64,000 nt of DNA, from contig NZ_WNXC01000006.1 in assembly GCF_014172405.1 (NCBI RefSeq), forward strand, positions 124,001-188,000, written 5' to 3'. This DNA comes from Pedobacter gandavensis. Lineage in GTDB: Bacteria; Bacteroidota; Bacteroidia; Sphingobacteriales; Sphingobacteriaceae. This document shows positions 8,509 to 18,274 of the stretch, piece by piece. The position numbers and the translations under genes were made by a program. Numbering within the stretch: position 1 is the stretch's first letter; every line of letters begins with the position of its first letter. The notes beneath the pieces are model-generated. The model was not told where the DNA came from. It made no database searches and saw only the letters and a list, made by a program, of their open reading frames with translations.

Positions 8509-9618
8509 ATGGAAAAAGAAGCACTTAAAAGATACAACAGGCAGATTTTACTGGAAGAGCTTGGGACAGCAGGGCAAGAAAAACTACAGAAAGCAGCGGT
8601 CTTGGTTATTGGATCTGGCGGACTGGGTTGCCCCCTCCTATTTTACCTCGCCGGAGCAGGAATAGGTAAAATCGGAGTCGTTGATGGCGATACCGTTGAC
8701 GAAAGCAATTTGCACAGGCAGATCCTTTTCCAACAAGAAGACCTGGGTAAAAATAAGGCTTTAAAGGCTATAGAACGGCTAAAACTCCTCAATCCAAGTC
8801 TTGACTTACAAGCATATCCTTTCCATATCTCCTCAGAAAATGCTGCTGACTTGATTCAGGGATATGAGCTCATCATCGATGGATCGGACAATTTTCCAAC
8901 GCGCTATCTCGTCAATGACACTTGCGTATCCCTTAAAAAACCACTGGTATTTGGATCCATTTTCCGGTTTGAAGGGCAAGTTTCGGTCTTTAATTATCAG
9001 GGCGGCCCGAATTACCGCAATTGTTACCCTGAGCCACCAGCTGGTCATGACATCCCCAACTGTGCTGAAGCTGGCGTCATAGGACCATTACCAGGGATTA
9101 TCGGCAGCATGATGGCGAATGAAGCGATCAAAGTTATCTGCGGTTTTGGTGATTGTCTTTCCGGAAAACTCCTTATCTTCAATGCACTAAACTACGATAT
9201 GCAGCTCTTTAACATTCAACCAGAAGAACACCAGGATCTTAAATCCGGAAATTCAGATCAAAAAACTGAACCGCAGCGGCAGGAAACTGAGCACGCTGAT
9301 CAAAACAGTAAACCCTTGCTCAAAAAAGCGATCGCCTATGAGGAAGTTTACCCGGAAGAACTTCTGGAATGGGAGGCAAATAAGCTGCCATTTTGTTTGA
9401 TAGATGTTCGGGAAGCCCATGAGTTTGAAATGCAAAACATTGGCGGAATTCACATTTCCTTGTATGAACTTGGGGAGAAAATCGACGAGTTGCCCTTTCA
9501 ACATCGCCTCGTTTTTTGCTGTACATCCGGTGGAAAAAGTAGAATGGCCACCAAAATCGTCGGCACAAAAAGAACAGAAAAACTATTTATTATCAGCCTA
9601 TTAAATCAACAAACCTAA
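8509..9618 (+). CDS. thiF: ThiF/MoeB-type adenylyltransferase fused to a rhodanese domain
   Basis: Residues 1-240 form an E1-like adenylyltransferase: nucleotide loop VIGSGGLGC (33-41), DESNLHRQ (64-71), and the possible thioester cysteine C185 in PNCAEAGV. The Zn-binding CxxC pairs of E. coli MoeB are not evident; NYRNCYPEP stands in that place. After a charged Gln/Lys-rich linker (240-275) comes a rhodanese domain with DVREAHEFE (299-307) and the loop CTSGGKS with candidate catalytic C338. It should adenylylate ThiS and supply sulfur. The last 20 residues do not look like the usual rhodanese end, so the extreme C-terminus may be divergent. It is the last gene of the thiamine operon. Confidence 0.88.
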   Translation: MEKEALKRYNRQILLEELGTAGQEKLQKAAVLVIGSGGLGCPLLFYLAGAGIGKIGVVDGDTVDESNLHRQILFQQEDLGKNKALKAIERLKLLNPSLDLQAYPFHISSENAADLIQGYELIIDGSDNFPTRYLVNDTCVSLKKPLVFGSIFRFEGQVSVFNYQGGPNYRNCYPEPPAGHDIPNCAEAGVIGPLPGIIGSMMANEAIKVICGFGDCLSGKLLIFNALNYDMQLFNIQPEEHQDLKSGNSDQKTEPQRQETEHADQNSKPLLKKAIAYEEVYPEELLEWEANKLPFCLIDVREAHEFEMQNIGGIHISLYELGEKIDELPFQHRLVFCCTSGGKSRMATKIVGTKRTEKLFIISLLNQQT

Positions 9619-9642
9619 TCTTAAAGTTAAACTAAAACCCTT

Positions 9643-10734
9643 TTACACTTCCTGAAGATCTATCCGGTAATAGAAGCAGTAAAAGTAAAGAAAATAAGCA
9701 GTCAACATCAACAAACTAAAGCTGATGGCGTAACCGCTCAGGATCACAAACATGCTGATAAAGAAGAAACCCAGCAACCATTTGAAGTAACGATCCAGAT
9801 CCAGTTTAATCCAATACAGCACCATCCTCAGGCCCATCAATCCAGCCAGACCAAACAGGAATCCAACAAAAAAAGACTGGACATCCCCTGCTACACTGCG
9901 TAAGTAAAATAGAATTTCAGGCAGAAAAAGCATCAGAAAAACAAGCAGGGTCTGCCCCATTCTGGTGGTTAATTTTATGGGCAAGCTCTTATTAAAAGCA
10001 AGCTGATCCCTTTCCTGCTTCAACAAAACCTGGATCACCATACTATGAGCAAGCACTGCGGCCAGTATCCCGATTAAGGCTACTCTCCCGTCATTTGGGA
10101 CATCAGCAAACACCCACATCACTATAGAAAACAAAGAAAAAGAAAGGATTTTACTCAAAAACAGCATGAGTGTTTGTTCCATCACCAAGGAATACAAAGG
10201 CCATGTCCAGTAAGGTTTCTTCAATTGGGGGCAAGGGAAGGAAAAATAAACCTTTACTGGAACATGGCTATAATTAATAATCCGGTACATATAACCGGAC
10301 ACGAGACTTAAAACAATAAATACAAAGCTGACACTTGTCAACACCCCGATGTAATATCCTTCGGTTAACCCGACATAACAAAAGGGAATGATATAGCCTA
10401 AAATCGGTAAGAACAATACGAGATACGTCTTAAACCACAGCTTGAATTGATCTTTCCGCGTGGTAGCGCCCAAAAGAAACACGAAATGATATCCCCTCAT
10501 TTTCAATTGTTTTCTAATGAACAAAAAACATTTAAGCAAGTATAGTGCCCAAAAACAATACACTGCTCCCAGAATTAGCGGAGAAGCGTACACCATCAAC
10601 ATCAATGTTTTATGGTAACTCAACAGTTGACCGCCTTCTACTACACCAAAAGCGAGGTAAAAACCAAATAGAAAGAGACCGGCATGGGCTCCATAAAACT
10701 CTTTACTTAAGGTTTTTAAAATCAGCTTTAGCAT
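9643..10734 (-). CDS. ABC transporter permease-like membrane protein
   Basis: The 363-residue product is strongly hydrophobic with about ten predicted membrane segments and no soluble domain. Its start ATG overlaps the stop of the adjacent ATPase gene (ATGCTAA), which marks the two as one transporter. The sequence does not match a permease family I can name and the substrate is unknown. It ends 24 bp from the convergent thiF gene, with no clear terminator between them. Confidence 0.7.
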   Translation of the reverse strand: MLKLILKTLSKEFYGAHAGLFLFGFYLAFGVVEGGQLLSYHKTLMLMVYASPLILGAVYCFWALYLLKCFLFIRKQLKMRGYHFVFLLGATTRKDQFKLWFKTYLVLFLPILGYIIPFCYVGLTEGYYIGVLTSVSFVFIVLSLVSGYMYRIINYSHVPVKVYFSFPCPQLKKPYWTWPLYSLVMEQTLMLFLSKILSFSLFSIVMWVFADVPNDGRVALIGILAAVLAHSMVIQVLLKQERDQLAFNKSLPIKLTTRMGQTLLVFLMLFLPEILFYLRSVAGDVQSFFVGFLFGLAGLMGLRMVLYWIKLDLDRYFKWLLGFFFISMFVILSGYAISFSLLMLTAYFLYFYCFYYRIDLQEV

Positions 10735-11360
10735 GGCTGAATCTGTCGTTCTACAATTTGAAACACCTGTTTGATCGGTAAATGATTCATTTCCAACTCC
10801 TGATGAGAAGAAAGTAAAAAGGAAGAACCCTGCGCATGGCGGGCATTGATCACCTGATAAAGCACTTGCGCCGCAGCGGTATCGATCGTAATCAAAGGCT
10901 CATCCAGTACAAAAAGCTGGACATCACCTACAAATGCGCAGATTAAAGATAGTTTTTTAAGCATCCCACTGGAATAACTTCCAACTTTTTGATCCATAAA
11001 ATTAGCCATCCCCAAAGCTTCAACCAAGGATCTGGAGTCCTCAGATTTGGCTTGACGAACATCTAAATAGTATTTCAGCAGCTCATTTCCAGTGATAAAT
11101 GCTGGATATTGTGGTTCCGCTTCCGCATAACTGATCATTGACCGATAGTTAACCGGTTGATTTTTAAGACTAATGTCATTTAAAATCAGCGAACCCTCGA
11201 AAGGCGTTTGCCCGGCGATCATTTTAAACAGCGTTGTCTTACCGGTACCATTTCCCCCTTTAAGCCAGTAAATACCATGATCCAACTGCCAGTTCTCAAA
11301 AGAAAATATCGCATGATTCCCGTACTTTTTATCAATCTGATGTAACGCGAGTCTGATCAA
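10728..11360 (-). CDS. ABC transporter ATP-binding protein
   Basis: This 210-residue nucleotide-binding subunit has Walker A GGNGTGKTT (residues about 36-44), signature SYSSGMLKK (about 122-130), Walker B LFVLDEP (about 147-153) and an H-loop SSHQE near 179. The start is TTG at 11360; there is no in-frame ATG until well into the Walker A region, so a non-ATG start is needed. It pairs with the overlapping membrane protein gene downstream. Its short length is typical of simple two-component exporters. Confidence 0.88.
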   Translation of the reverse strand: MIRLALHQIDKKYGNHAIFSFENWQLDHGIYWLKGGNGTGKTTLFKMIAGQTPFEGSLILNDISLKNQPVNYRSMISYAEAEPQYPAFITGNELLKYYLDVRQAKSEDSRSLVEALGMANFMDQKVGSYSSGMLKKLSLICAFVGDVQLFVLDEPLITIDTAAAQVLYQVINARHAQGSSFLLSSHQELEMNHLPIKQVFQIVERQIQPC

Positions 11361-11419
11361 TTTCGTTTATTTTTTACATTTAGATGCGGCTATGATGGAT
11401 ATGTTACTTGCTATATCGC

Positions 11420-11427
11420 TACCTTTG
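11420..11427 (+). promoter_or_regulatory. TAnnTTTG promoter box of the cvfB-like gene
   Basis: TACCTTTG is a perfect match to the Bacteroidota -7 box. It ends 19 nt before the chosen ATG at 11447, giving a very short leader. Confidence 0.5.
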
Positions 11428-11446
11428 CAAAAATGCCTGCAAGAAC

Positions 11447-12292
11447 ATGATAGAAATAGGAAGATATAACGATCTAAGAATTATAAATAAAACCGAAAAC
11501 GGCCTCATCTTAACCGAAGGTGATAAAGAGGTATTGTTACCTTATGTAGATGTCCCTAAAAACGTCGAAATTGGGGAGAATATCAATGTTTTCGTGTATA
11601 TGCACAAGGACGGAAGATTGATGGGTACCACCAAAAGACCATTTGCCTGTGTAGGTGATTTCGCTTACTTAACCGTTGTTGACGATGGTGAAGATGGTGT
11701 TTTCATGAATCTTGGTATCGACAAAGACATCTATGTTCCTCAACGTGAGCAAAAACGCCCGATGTTTAAAGGTGACAACCATGTGGTTTATGTGTACCTG
11801 GATGAGAGCAATGACCGTATGGTGGCCTCTTCCCGCCTAACCAACTACGTGGAAGATCAAGACATCGACCTTGAAGAAGGTGACGAGGTTAGTTTATTGA
11901 TCATTGACCGCTCTGATTTAGGTTACAACGCTATTGTAGACAACAAATACATTGGCCTATTGTACACTAATGAGCTGTTTGATCAGTTAAGTCCAGGTGA
12001 AATCAGAAAGGGATGGATCAAAAAGATTCGTGTAGAAGGTAAAATAGATTTAAGCCTGCAACCAATGGGTTATGGTCACATTCTGGAGAACAAAGACGTG
12101 ATCCTGGATGAACTTAAAGCTTGTGGTGGTGTGGTTCATTTGGGTGATAAAAGTGCACCAGACGACATCTACGACCGTTTTAAAATCAGCAAAAGTGCTT
12201 TCAAAAAGGTAATTGGTGGTCTTTACAGAGACCGTTTAATCACCATCTCTGATCACGAAATTAAGTTATTCGTGGACGAAGAAGCAGATTAA
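11447..12292 (+). CDS. CvfB/YitL-type S1-domain RNA-binding protein
   Basis: The 281-residue product has consecutive OB/S1-like units (residues about 1-60, 65-130, 140-205) and a C-terminal winged-helix-like segment (about 215-281) with the family's DIYDRFKISKSAFKKVIG pattern. CvfB-family proteins bind RNA and affect virulence or stress gene expression in Gram-positives; the role in Bacteroidota is not established. ATG 11447 is preferred over an upstream TTG because the promoter box at 11420 would otherwise lie inside the gene. It stands alone and ends at a strong bidirectional terminator. Confidence 0.85.
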   Translation: MIEIGRYNDLRIINKTENGLILTEGDKEVLLPYVDVPKNVEIGENINVFVYMHKDGRLMGTTKRPFACVGDFAYLTVVDDGEDGVFMNLGIDKDIYVPQREQKRPMFKGDNHVVYVYLDESNDRMVASSRLTNYVEDQDIDLEEGDEVSLLIIDRSDLGYNAIVDNKYIGLLYTNELFDQLSPGEIRKGWIKKIRVEGKIDLSLQPMGYGHILENKDVILDELKACGGVVHLGDKSAPDDIYDRFKISKSAFKKVIGGLYRDRLITISDHEIKLFVDEEAD

Positions 12293-12312
12293 TACCTTAA
12301 GTATAACGTATA

Positions 12313-12350
12313 AAAAAGGCCGGTTATTTCTAGAAATAACCGGCCTTTTT
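12313..12350. terminator. Bidirectional terminator (perfect 38-bp palindrome)
   Basis: AAAAAGGCCGGTTATTTCT at 12313-12331 is followed directly by its exact complement to 12350, giving 19-bp arms with A- and T-runs at both ends. It lies between the convergent cvfB-like gene and the kinase-like/BamA-like gene and can stop transcription from both sides. Confidence 0.92.
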
Positions 12351-12377
12351 GTTTTTATATGATGCTAAATCAGCTGC

Positions 12378-14990
12378 TTAAAAATTAAAACCCACAGAGA
12401 AATATGGCATTGTTGCTTCTTTAGAGAAGCCCAATGTTCCTTGAATCAGGAACTGATCTCCTGGCATTACGTACAAGCCACCGCCATAGCCCTGATGCCA
12501 TTTGCCGCTGGATTCTCCTGGCACCCATACCCTACCTACATCATTAAAGGCAATCATACCCACTGTTCCAGGCACCAGATACGAGGTAAAATTAAACAAC
12601 TTCATCCTCAGATCCAGGTTATGATACAAGCCCGTACGACCTGTAAAACGTCTGCTGTTAAAGCCTCTGAGGCTATTTACGCCACCCAACTGAATCTGTT
12701 GAAAGAATGCCGGATCTCCAACTGTTGTTCCCCCACCAATTCTATTGGCAATCACAAAACCTGATTTCCCGGGATTTAGGTAAAAGCGGAATTCTGTATT
12801 CAGCACACCATACCGTTGATCCCCTCCGTTAACCCGTTGTTGCGCAGAAATAGTCGTTTTCCAGAAAACACCTTTTGTAGGAATTGCGATATTATTGCGG
12901 GTATCATAAGCCCATCCAGCTGTTAAACCAGCATAGATGCGATTATCAAACACGCCTTGCTCAGGGAACTGCAAATCATAATCAGACAAAAAGCGTTCTT
13001 CATTTTCCTTGCGGTTACTGGCATAATAGGACAATAACACGCCACCTTCTACAGTCCAGGCCTTATCCAAGGCTCTTCTTAACCTCACATTAGCATTCAG
13101 GTAATTGTATCGGTTTCGGTAATAAGCGATCCCATCTTCGCGATCATGAGCCCCGGGTAAATCATCATGATCACCCTTTTCATACACTGTATTGTTTCCC
13201 AATCCGAAGAAATTGCTCAGGTTATTGGGACCCAACATATTTATCGCGACATTCAGGTCATTATTACCTATTGCCTTCTTAAAATCTCCGGTGTAATCCA
13301 GAATAAAGGACTTTCGTCCAGTAGAATAATGCGCCCAGATCTCTTGTTTAGAAGCATAAGGGGATTTTCTAAAACCTTGTTTCTCTAAGATATAGCCCAA
13401 TCCAATCTGGATTCCCTGATCTATATTGTAATTTGCATCAAAAAGAATTCCTTTTCTATCGTATAAGAAGCCATTTTTATTGAATTGATTTACTGCTGAA
13501 TCTTTTGCCAATCTGAGTTTAGCAAATCCTTTTGCTGGAAGCACATTGGTTTCATCGGAACGGTCATAAATGAACAAACCCGACTTATTAGGGACATTTT
13601 CAGCTATTTTAAAGTCGTCCACTTCTTCCCCACCAATCATTCTCAGCTTTATTGGCGATTCATTTTTGCCATGTACCTCAAACACATCCTTACCACCAAG
13701 TCCGAATAAACGGATTTCTTTGGTCACTTGAGGATCGAAAGTACGGCTAAAAAAGCGGCGTCCCTTGCTGCCATCCTTCTTAATATTGAAGACATGCACC
13801 CTTACTTTCCCGCCTTCTTCCTGTTTTACATCGAAGAGTTCCGGCTTATCGGAAGCTGGAATATCTACATTAATCGACAGGAAGCGGTAGTATTTCAAAG
13901 CCAGTTGTTCCAATTGGTTTCTTCTGGAAGTAAAATCAGCAATCAACTGATCACCACACTGCTTAAAAATCGGATCCGGCATTTCCCTGAATGCTTTAAC
14001 AATCAATTCATCCGTCATTTTTCCTTGCACCAGCTTCACCGCCTCTTTCCAATCCGCTTCGTTCAGCTCATTTAAGAAATACCGATCGAAGTACCTTTCA
14101 TTAAAATTCCAGTGCTCCACATCTCTAATTGTTGGAGAATAGGGCTGCAAATGTGATTTAAGCCATTGGTGACTCAATATCCAAGGGAATACCCCGGAAG
14201 TTTTATAGAAAACCTTATCGCGATCTCTTGGTACCGGCGTATAGGTTGTACCATCTACTGTTTTATCCGCCGCCCAACGCCAATTGTCCTCATGTCTGTC
14301 CCAATCTCCTAGTAGGAAGTCCAGCAAACGCGCCCTAAGCGTCATTTTCTGGTCTGCCTTCGTATCATTATCCTTTTGAATTTTCCTTTGTACCTTCTCT
14401 GTATTGTCGGTTTTCTCCTCCGAAGGGGATCTTTCCTCGAAGATATAGGCTGCATTGGCAAATTCCTTACGGTATTCCCCTAAACCTGGATCATCACCCA
14501 CATACACCATTTCCGGTTTCGCATGCGGCAACTCCAGTGCTTCAGCCAATGGCGGCACAATTAAGGAGGCAAAAGGATGATTTGTAGAGACCTGATCCTG
14601 TGTAATGTCTTTGGCAATCGTAGCCCTGAGGTTTTCCGGCAAGCTCCGATCTGCATATTTCTGAACGGTCCTCAATACCCATTCCTTTCCTGTTGGATCT
14701 ACCAAACGTAGGGAACGGGTCTGCATACCACCGCCTAATTTTATGATTTTTAATCCGCCTTTTTCTTTCTGAAGGTCGATGATCCGCAAGGTTACCGGCG
14801 TTGCCCATAGCTTACGGTAACTTTCCCCTAACCAAAATCGGTGAAAGCTACTTACTTTATCGTATTCCGGAGCGATTGCCACCGTAATAGAGTCTGATTT
14901 TACTGCGTGTTGTGCGAAACCCACAGCGGGGATGGCTCCAAGCGCCATATTTATGATTAGTGCCGCTTGCAGCTCCTTTTTAAAACGCAT
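12378..14990 (-). CDS. BamA-like outer-membrane barrel with an N-terminal kinase-like domain
   Basis: The 870-residue protein has a signal peptide (cleavage near residue 26) and ends with FSVGFNF, the terminal strand of an outer-membrane barrel; residues from about 510 on look like the surface-antigen (BamA/TamA) barrel. The N-terminal half is unusual. It has a glycine-rich segment KLGGGMQTRSLRL (about 81-93) followed by WVLRTVQK (about 103-110), then LGDWDRHEDNW (about 227-237) and PVPRDRDKVF (about 250-259). This order resembles the Gly-loop, DRHxxN catalytic loop and metal-binding Asp of PI3K/HipA/Fam20-type kinases. I infer a kinase-like fold; activity is unproven. It is the last gene of a five-gene operon. 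Confidence 0.75.
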   Translation of the reverse strand: MRFKKELQAALIINMALGAIPAVGFAQHAVKSDSITVAIAPEYDKVSSFHRFWLGESYRKLWATPVTLRIIDLQKEKGGLKIIKLGGGMQTRSLRLVDPTGKEWVLRTVQKYADRSLPENLRATIAKDITQDQVSTNHPFASLIVPPLAEALELPHAKPEMVYVGDDPGLGEYRKEFANAAYIFEERSPSEEKTDNTEKVQRKIQKDNDTKADQKMTLRARLLDFLLGDWDRHEDNWRWAADKTVDGTTYTPVPRDRDKVFYKTSGVFPWILSHQWLKSHLQPYSPTIRDVEHWNFNERYFDRYFLNELNEADWKEAVKLVQGKMTDELIVKAFREMPDPIFKQCGDQLIADFTSRRNQLEQLALKYYRFLSINVDIPASDKPELFDVKQEEGGKVRVHVFNIKKDGSKGRRFFSRTFDPQVTKEIRLFGLGGKDVFEVHGKNESPIKLRMIGGEEVDDFKIAENVPNKSGLFIYDRSDETNVLPAKGFAKLRLAKDSAVNQFNKNGFLYDRKGILFDANYNIDQGIQIGLGYILEKQGFRKSPYASKQEIWAHYSTGRKSFILDYTGDFKKAIGNNDLNVAINMLGPNNLSNFFGLGNNTVYEKGDHDDLPGAHDREDGIAYYRNRYNYLNANVRLRRALDKAWTVEGGVLLSYYASNRKENEERFLSDYDLQFPEQGVFDNRIYAGLTAGWAYDTRNNIAIPTKGVFWKTTISAQQRVNGGDQRYGVLNTEFRFYLNPGKSGFVIANRIGGGTTVGDPAFFQQIQLGGVNSLRGFNSRRFTGRTGLYHNLDLRMKLFNFTSYLVPGTVGMIAFNDVGRVWVPGESSGKWHQGYGGGLYVMPGDQFLIQGTLGFSKEATMPYFSVGFNF

Positions 14991-14997
14991 GTTGAAT

Positions 14998-17358
14998 TTA
15001 TTTAAGCGTTACTCCTATTCTGAGGGCTTTTAATCCCTCCACTCCTTGCAATTCCTCAATATCCAGATACTCCAGGTCATCGTTTAACAGACCAATCTCC
15101 TGAAGCGTTTTGATATATCCAAGATATTCTCTGGCTTCCCAGCTATTGAAATAGACAATAGCGATCTTTCCAGGTTGGGTAATCCGCTCTGTAGTATCTT
15201 TTACATGGGCTTTATCAATCCGTTTCTTCACCATCTGGTAGCGGATATTATAACTCCCTTCTACATCAAAGCGTTGCTCATCAATCCTGAAACTGATATC
15301 GATCAGCTTCTCATAGACGAAGATCAACTGCGTAGTTTCCAATGGTAAAGAGAAATAAGGTGCTAAACTATGACTGGTTTGCGCTACTTCTGCCAGGACT
15401 TTTAACTGTTTCAAGCGGAATTGATATAAGATTTCCTCTGAAAAATCAGCATCAGGGGCAATGGAAGGCCCTAAATAGATATCGAATTCCACCCCATCGG
15501 TACGAAATTTTTCAAAATAACAAGGGAAAATCTCTTGAATTTCTCTGTTAAACACATCCAGATGCCTGGTCACTGCCAGATTGATCATCTGTAAACTTTT
15601 TTCGTACCGATCGCGGTGCTCATAGCTTTTTCCATCCACAGCAGTCCAGACAAAGTATTCGTCGATGATGGGTTTAAGCTCTGGATGCGTATCTTTCAGG
15701 TGCACTAAAGCCGCAGGAATCTGCCTTTGCAGGTAATCTTCTGTTTTGAGAATTTCGCGGTCGGTCAGGTCTTCAAACCTGGATTTACTCCATATTTCGT
15801 ACTTCTTAGGCAGGTCATTTTCCAATGACTCGCAGACCTTCTTTTTGATGATGTCCAAGGTCTTCTGCAGCATTTCAAAATGCACACTCAGGTCTTTACG
15901 AACCGCCATATTTCTCAATATGCTGGAATTCCTGATGTCTACAGCACCATAAAATGGGTGTACATTCTTAAAGAACACCTGTTCTACAGGGAGATTGCGC
16001 TTTTTCCCACCAGATCTGAGGTAATGGTAAGCTGCTTCATTGAAGCGCCATTGTACCGAGGGCTGTAAAGCAGTGAACTTATCTGTCACAATTTCTGCAA
16101 CTTCCTGATTAAAATCAGTGATAATATTTTGATATAACTGTGCTAATAAAGGAAAAGCAAGATCTAGTTTGGTGAGGGCATTGCCATTAAAATGACTGGA
16201 TTCCTTGGTGTGCAATTCCAGGCAACCCACCAGTTTCGCATTATAATATAATGGAAACAAGGCGTAGGACTTGATTCCTTTTGCCCATAACAAACGAAGT
16301 ATCGGATACTTCTCCTGTTCTTCCTCTGTGATTTCAGGAAAAATCAACGTTCTTGGATGCTTTAGATAATCCTCTATCAGGTCAAATTCTTCCTCATCCT
16401 TCCATCCGGCCTCTTCAGCCAGCTTAATCAGGATGCTATGAAAACCAGACTTTTCATTGATTAAAAGCTTATTATTTAACTTCAGATAAGGCAGCAGACC
16501 GAATTCGAGATGATCAGATCCGGCCAATGCTTTTAGGGCATTGCTAATCTCCTTACCATAGTTTACATTCTTTGATTCGTGATGATCAATCATCACATTC
16601 TTAATCGACTCCAGCGCATACTCCCCTGTGACATCGGTTAAGGTGACAATGGAAATACCCTCAACCGTAAAAATTTCAGGTGGGATTAGCTTAGTCAGTA
16701 TATCCAGTGTATTGGTCTCATCCTGAATATAATCCTTCACGATGTTCAGGTCATATTCCGGCAATTCCACATTTGCGGTAATGGTAAGAAACCGTGTGTC
16801 TACATTTAAGCGGTAATATTTAGGCAGTTTTGTTTCCGGATCAACAATTGAATTTACCGTAAACTCATTGGCTGTTAATGAAAAATTATAAAAACGATGC
16901 AGCACCATATTATAAAACGCAGACAGCACGCTTTTCTTCATTTCTGATTTTGAAGGAAGCGAGAGGTCTGCTTTCAGGGTGCAGGTAGAAGGCTCCAGCA
17001 AAACATTGTAAAACGCATTGGTACCATAATGAAAACAAGCAGCCAATGGGGTGCTAATCGCCCAAAAATGTTCTTTCTCTTCGTTAATAATTGGCGATAA
17101 AGCAGTATAAATCAATTCAAACAGGGTATTATACTTATGGACATTCTCCATTGGAATGGGGTCCTTCAGTTCAGGATACTGTTTAAATTGTTCAAGAATG
17201 TAGCGGTAGAAGTTAATTTTCGCGGTCTTTTCAGTATTTGCCTTCTCTTCCACAAAAGTGATAAACGGCTGCAAAGACAACTTAATCTCTGCTCCCAAAG
17301 GGGAACGCTCTTTTAAGCCATTAATACTATTGTTCAAATCCAGCGTGATAGCTTGCAT
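14998..17358 (-). CDS. GAF-domain protein of unknown role
   Basis: The product is a soluble 786-residue protein without signal peptide. A GAF-like sensor domain is visible around residues 300-420, including GIKSYALFPLYYNAKLVGCL with flanking hydrophobic strands. The other parts, rich in Tyr, Phe and Lys, match no domain I can name. There is no kinase, HTH or cyclase module. It starts 20 nt after the SdiA-regulated-type lipoprotein and ends 7 nt before the kinase-like/BamA-like gene, so it belongs to the ppk operon. A ligand-sensing or scaffold role is plausible but unsupported by any catalytic motif. Confidence 0.6.
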   Translation of the reverse strand: MQAITLDLNNSINGLKERSPLGAEIKLSLQPFITFVEEKANTEKTAKINFYRYILEQFKQYPELKDPIPMENVHKYNTLFELIYTALSPIINEEKEHFWAISTPLAACFHYGTNAFYNVLLEPSTCTLKADLSLPSKSEMKKSVLSAFYNMVLHRFYNFSLTANEFTVNSIVDPETKLPKYYRLNVDTRFLTITANVELPEYDLNIVKDYIQDETNTLDILTKLIPPEIFTVEGISIVTLTDVTGEYALESIKNVMIDHHESKNVNYGKEISNALKALAGSDHLEFGLLPYLKLNNKLLINEKSGFHSILIKLAEEAGWKDEEEFDLIEDYLKHPRTLIFPEITEEEQEKYPILRLLWAKGIKSYALFPLYYNAKLVGCLELHTKESSHFNGNALTKLDLAFPLLAQLYQNIITDFNQEVAEIVTDKFTALQPSVQWRFNEAAYHYLRSGGKKRNLPVEQVFFKNVHPFYGAVDIRNSSILRNMAVRKDLSVHFEMLQKTLDIIKKKVCESLENDLPKKYEIWSKSRFEDLTDREILKTEDYLQRQIPAALVHLKDTHPELKPIIDEYFVWTAVDGKSYEHRDRYEKSLQMINLAVTRHLDVFNREIQEIFPCYFEKFRTDGVEFDIYLGPSIAPDADFSEEILYQFRLKQLKVLAEVAQTSHSLAPYFSLPLETTQLIFVYEKLIDISFRIDEQRFDVEGSYNIRYQMVKKRIDKAHVKDTTERITQPGKIAIVYFNSWEAREYLGYIKTLQEIGLLNDDLEYLDIEELQGVEGLKALRIGVTLK

Positions 17359-17378
17359 TTTTCGTACTGTTTATTGTT

Positions 17379-18260
17379 TTACTTTTTTACCGATGTCGAG
17401 TATTTAAACCTCAGGATATTTCCATTGGTCAATTCATCTCCTTCATTGGAGATGTACAAGTTCATATCTTTATCAAAAGCTATGCCTTCTGGTTGGTTAT
17501 AGATAGAAGAGTTGAGACGGTGTACTTCTTTTACTTTCCAATTTTCATCTGCGATGACTAATAACTTATTGGCGGATGCCAGGATATACCATTCTTTTGT
17601 CTTTGGATTTTTGGTCAGTGCAGAAGGGCTCAGACTTGCTTTCAACTTAGGATTTAGTGCTTTTATCTGCTCCAGATCAATGCTAAAGCTACTTTCAGGA
17701 ATCAAACTATCCAGTTTTAAATCGTAGTTTAACACATAACCCGTTGAAGTTTTCTTTTTCTTATCTACCGGGCATGACTTACACAATACATAGACTTTAT
17801 TGGTCTCTGGATCGGCATATAGACTCTCATACTCCCCTTTTGGAACCAATTTTTTGCGCTCTTTCACGTTTTCCGCCTTTTCTTTTACCGTTTCCGAGAA
17901 AGGAAACGAATACAGGTGGCCATTACTTTTTAGAACGAACACCTTTTCATTGAAAATCGCGATATCCTCATAATCTCCCTTACCTGCAAAGCGAACATTC
18001 TTCTGCGTCTTCACATCCCATTTTTGTCGGAAAACGCTACCTTCTTCATCTTGTATAGAATAAATGGTATCTGGCATCCCCTTATAAAAGGCGATCCCTG
18101 AGATTTCCAGCAAGCTTTCCGGCATATTGAATTTCTCTGGATGTTCCAGATCGTAACCTACAGGACTGCTAAACTTAGAGGCAATCGGTTTACAGGCATA
18201 AAATGCGATTAATGCCACAACGGGCATGATGTATAATAATTTAGTAGAGATTTTTTTCAT
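17379..18260 (-). CDS. SdiA-regulated/YjiK-type beta-propeller lipoprotein
   Basis: The 293-residue protein begins with a signal sequence and a lipobox-like FYAC (Cys near residue 22), so it is probably a lipoprotein. The mature part has the pattern of the SdiA-regulated (YjiK) family: LLEISGIAF near residue 50, a run of propeller blades, and EGIAFDKDMNLYISNEGD near 262-279. The function of this family is unclear; some members resemble phytase-like propellers. It lies between ppk and the GAF-protein gene with gaps of 14 and 20 nt. Confidence 0.75.
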   Translation of the reverse strand: MKKISTKLLYIMPVVALIAFYACKPIASKFSSPVGYDLEHPEKFNMPESLLEISGIAFYKGMPDTIYSIQDEEGSVFRQKWDVKTQKNVRFAGKGDYEDIAIFNEKVFVLKSNGHLYSFPFSETVKEKAENVKERKKLVPKGEYESLYADPETNKVYVLCKSCPVDKKKKTSTGYVLNYDLKLDSLIPESSFSIDLEQIKALNPKLKASLSPSALTKNPKTKEWYILASANKLLVIADENWKVKEVHRLNSSIYNQPEGIAFDKDMNLYISNEGDELTNGNILRFKYSTSVKK

Positions 18261-18274
18261 AAAAATAGGTCCAT

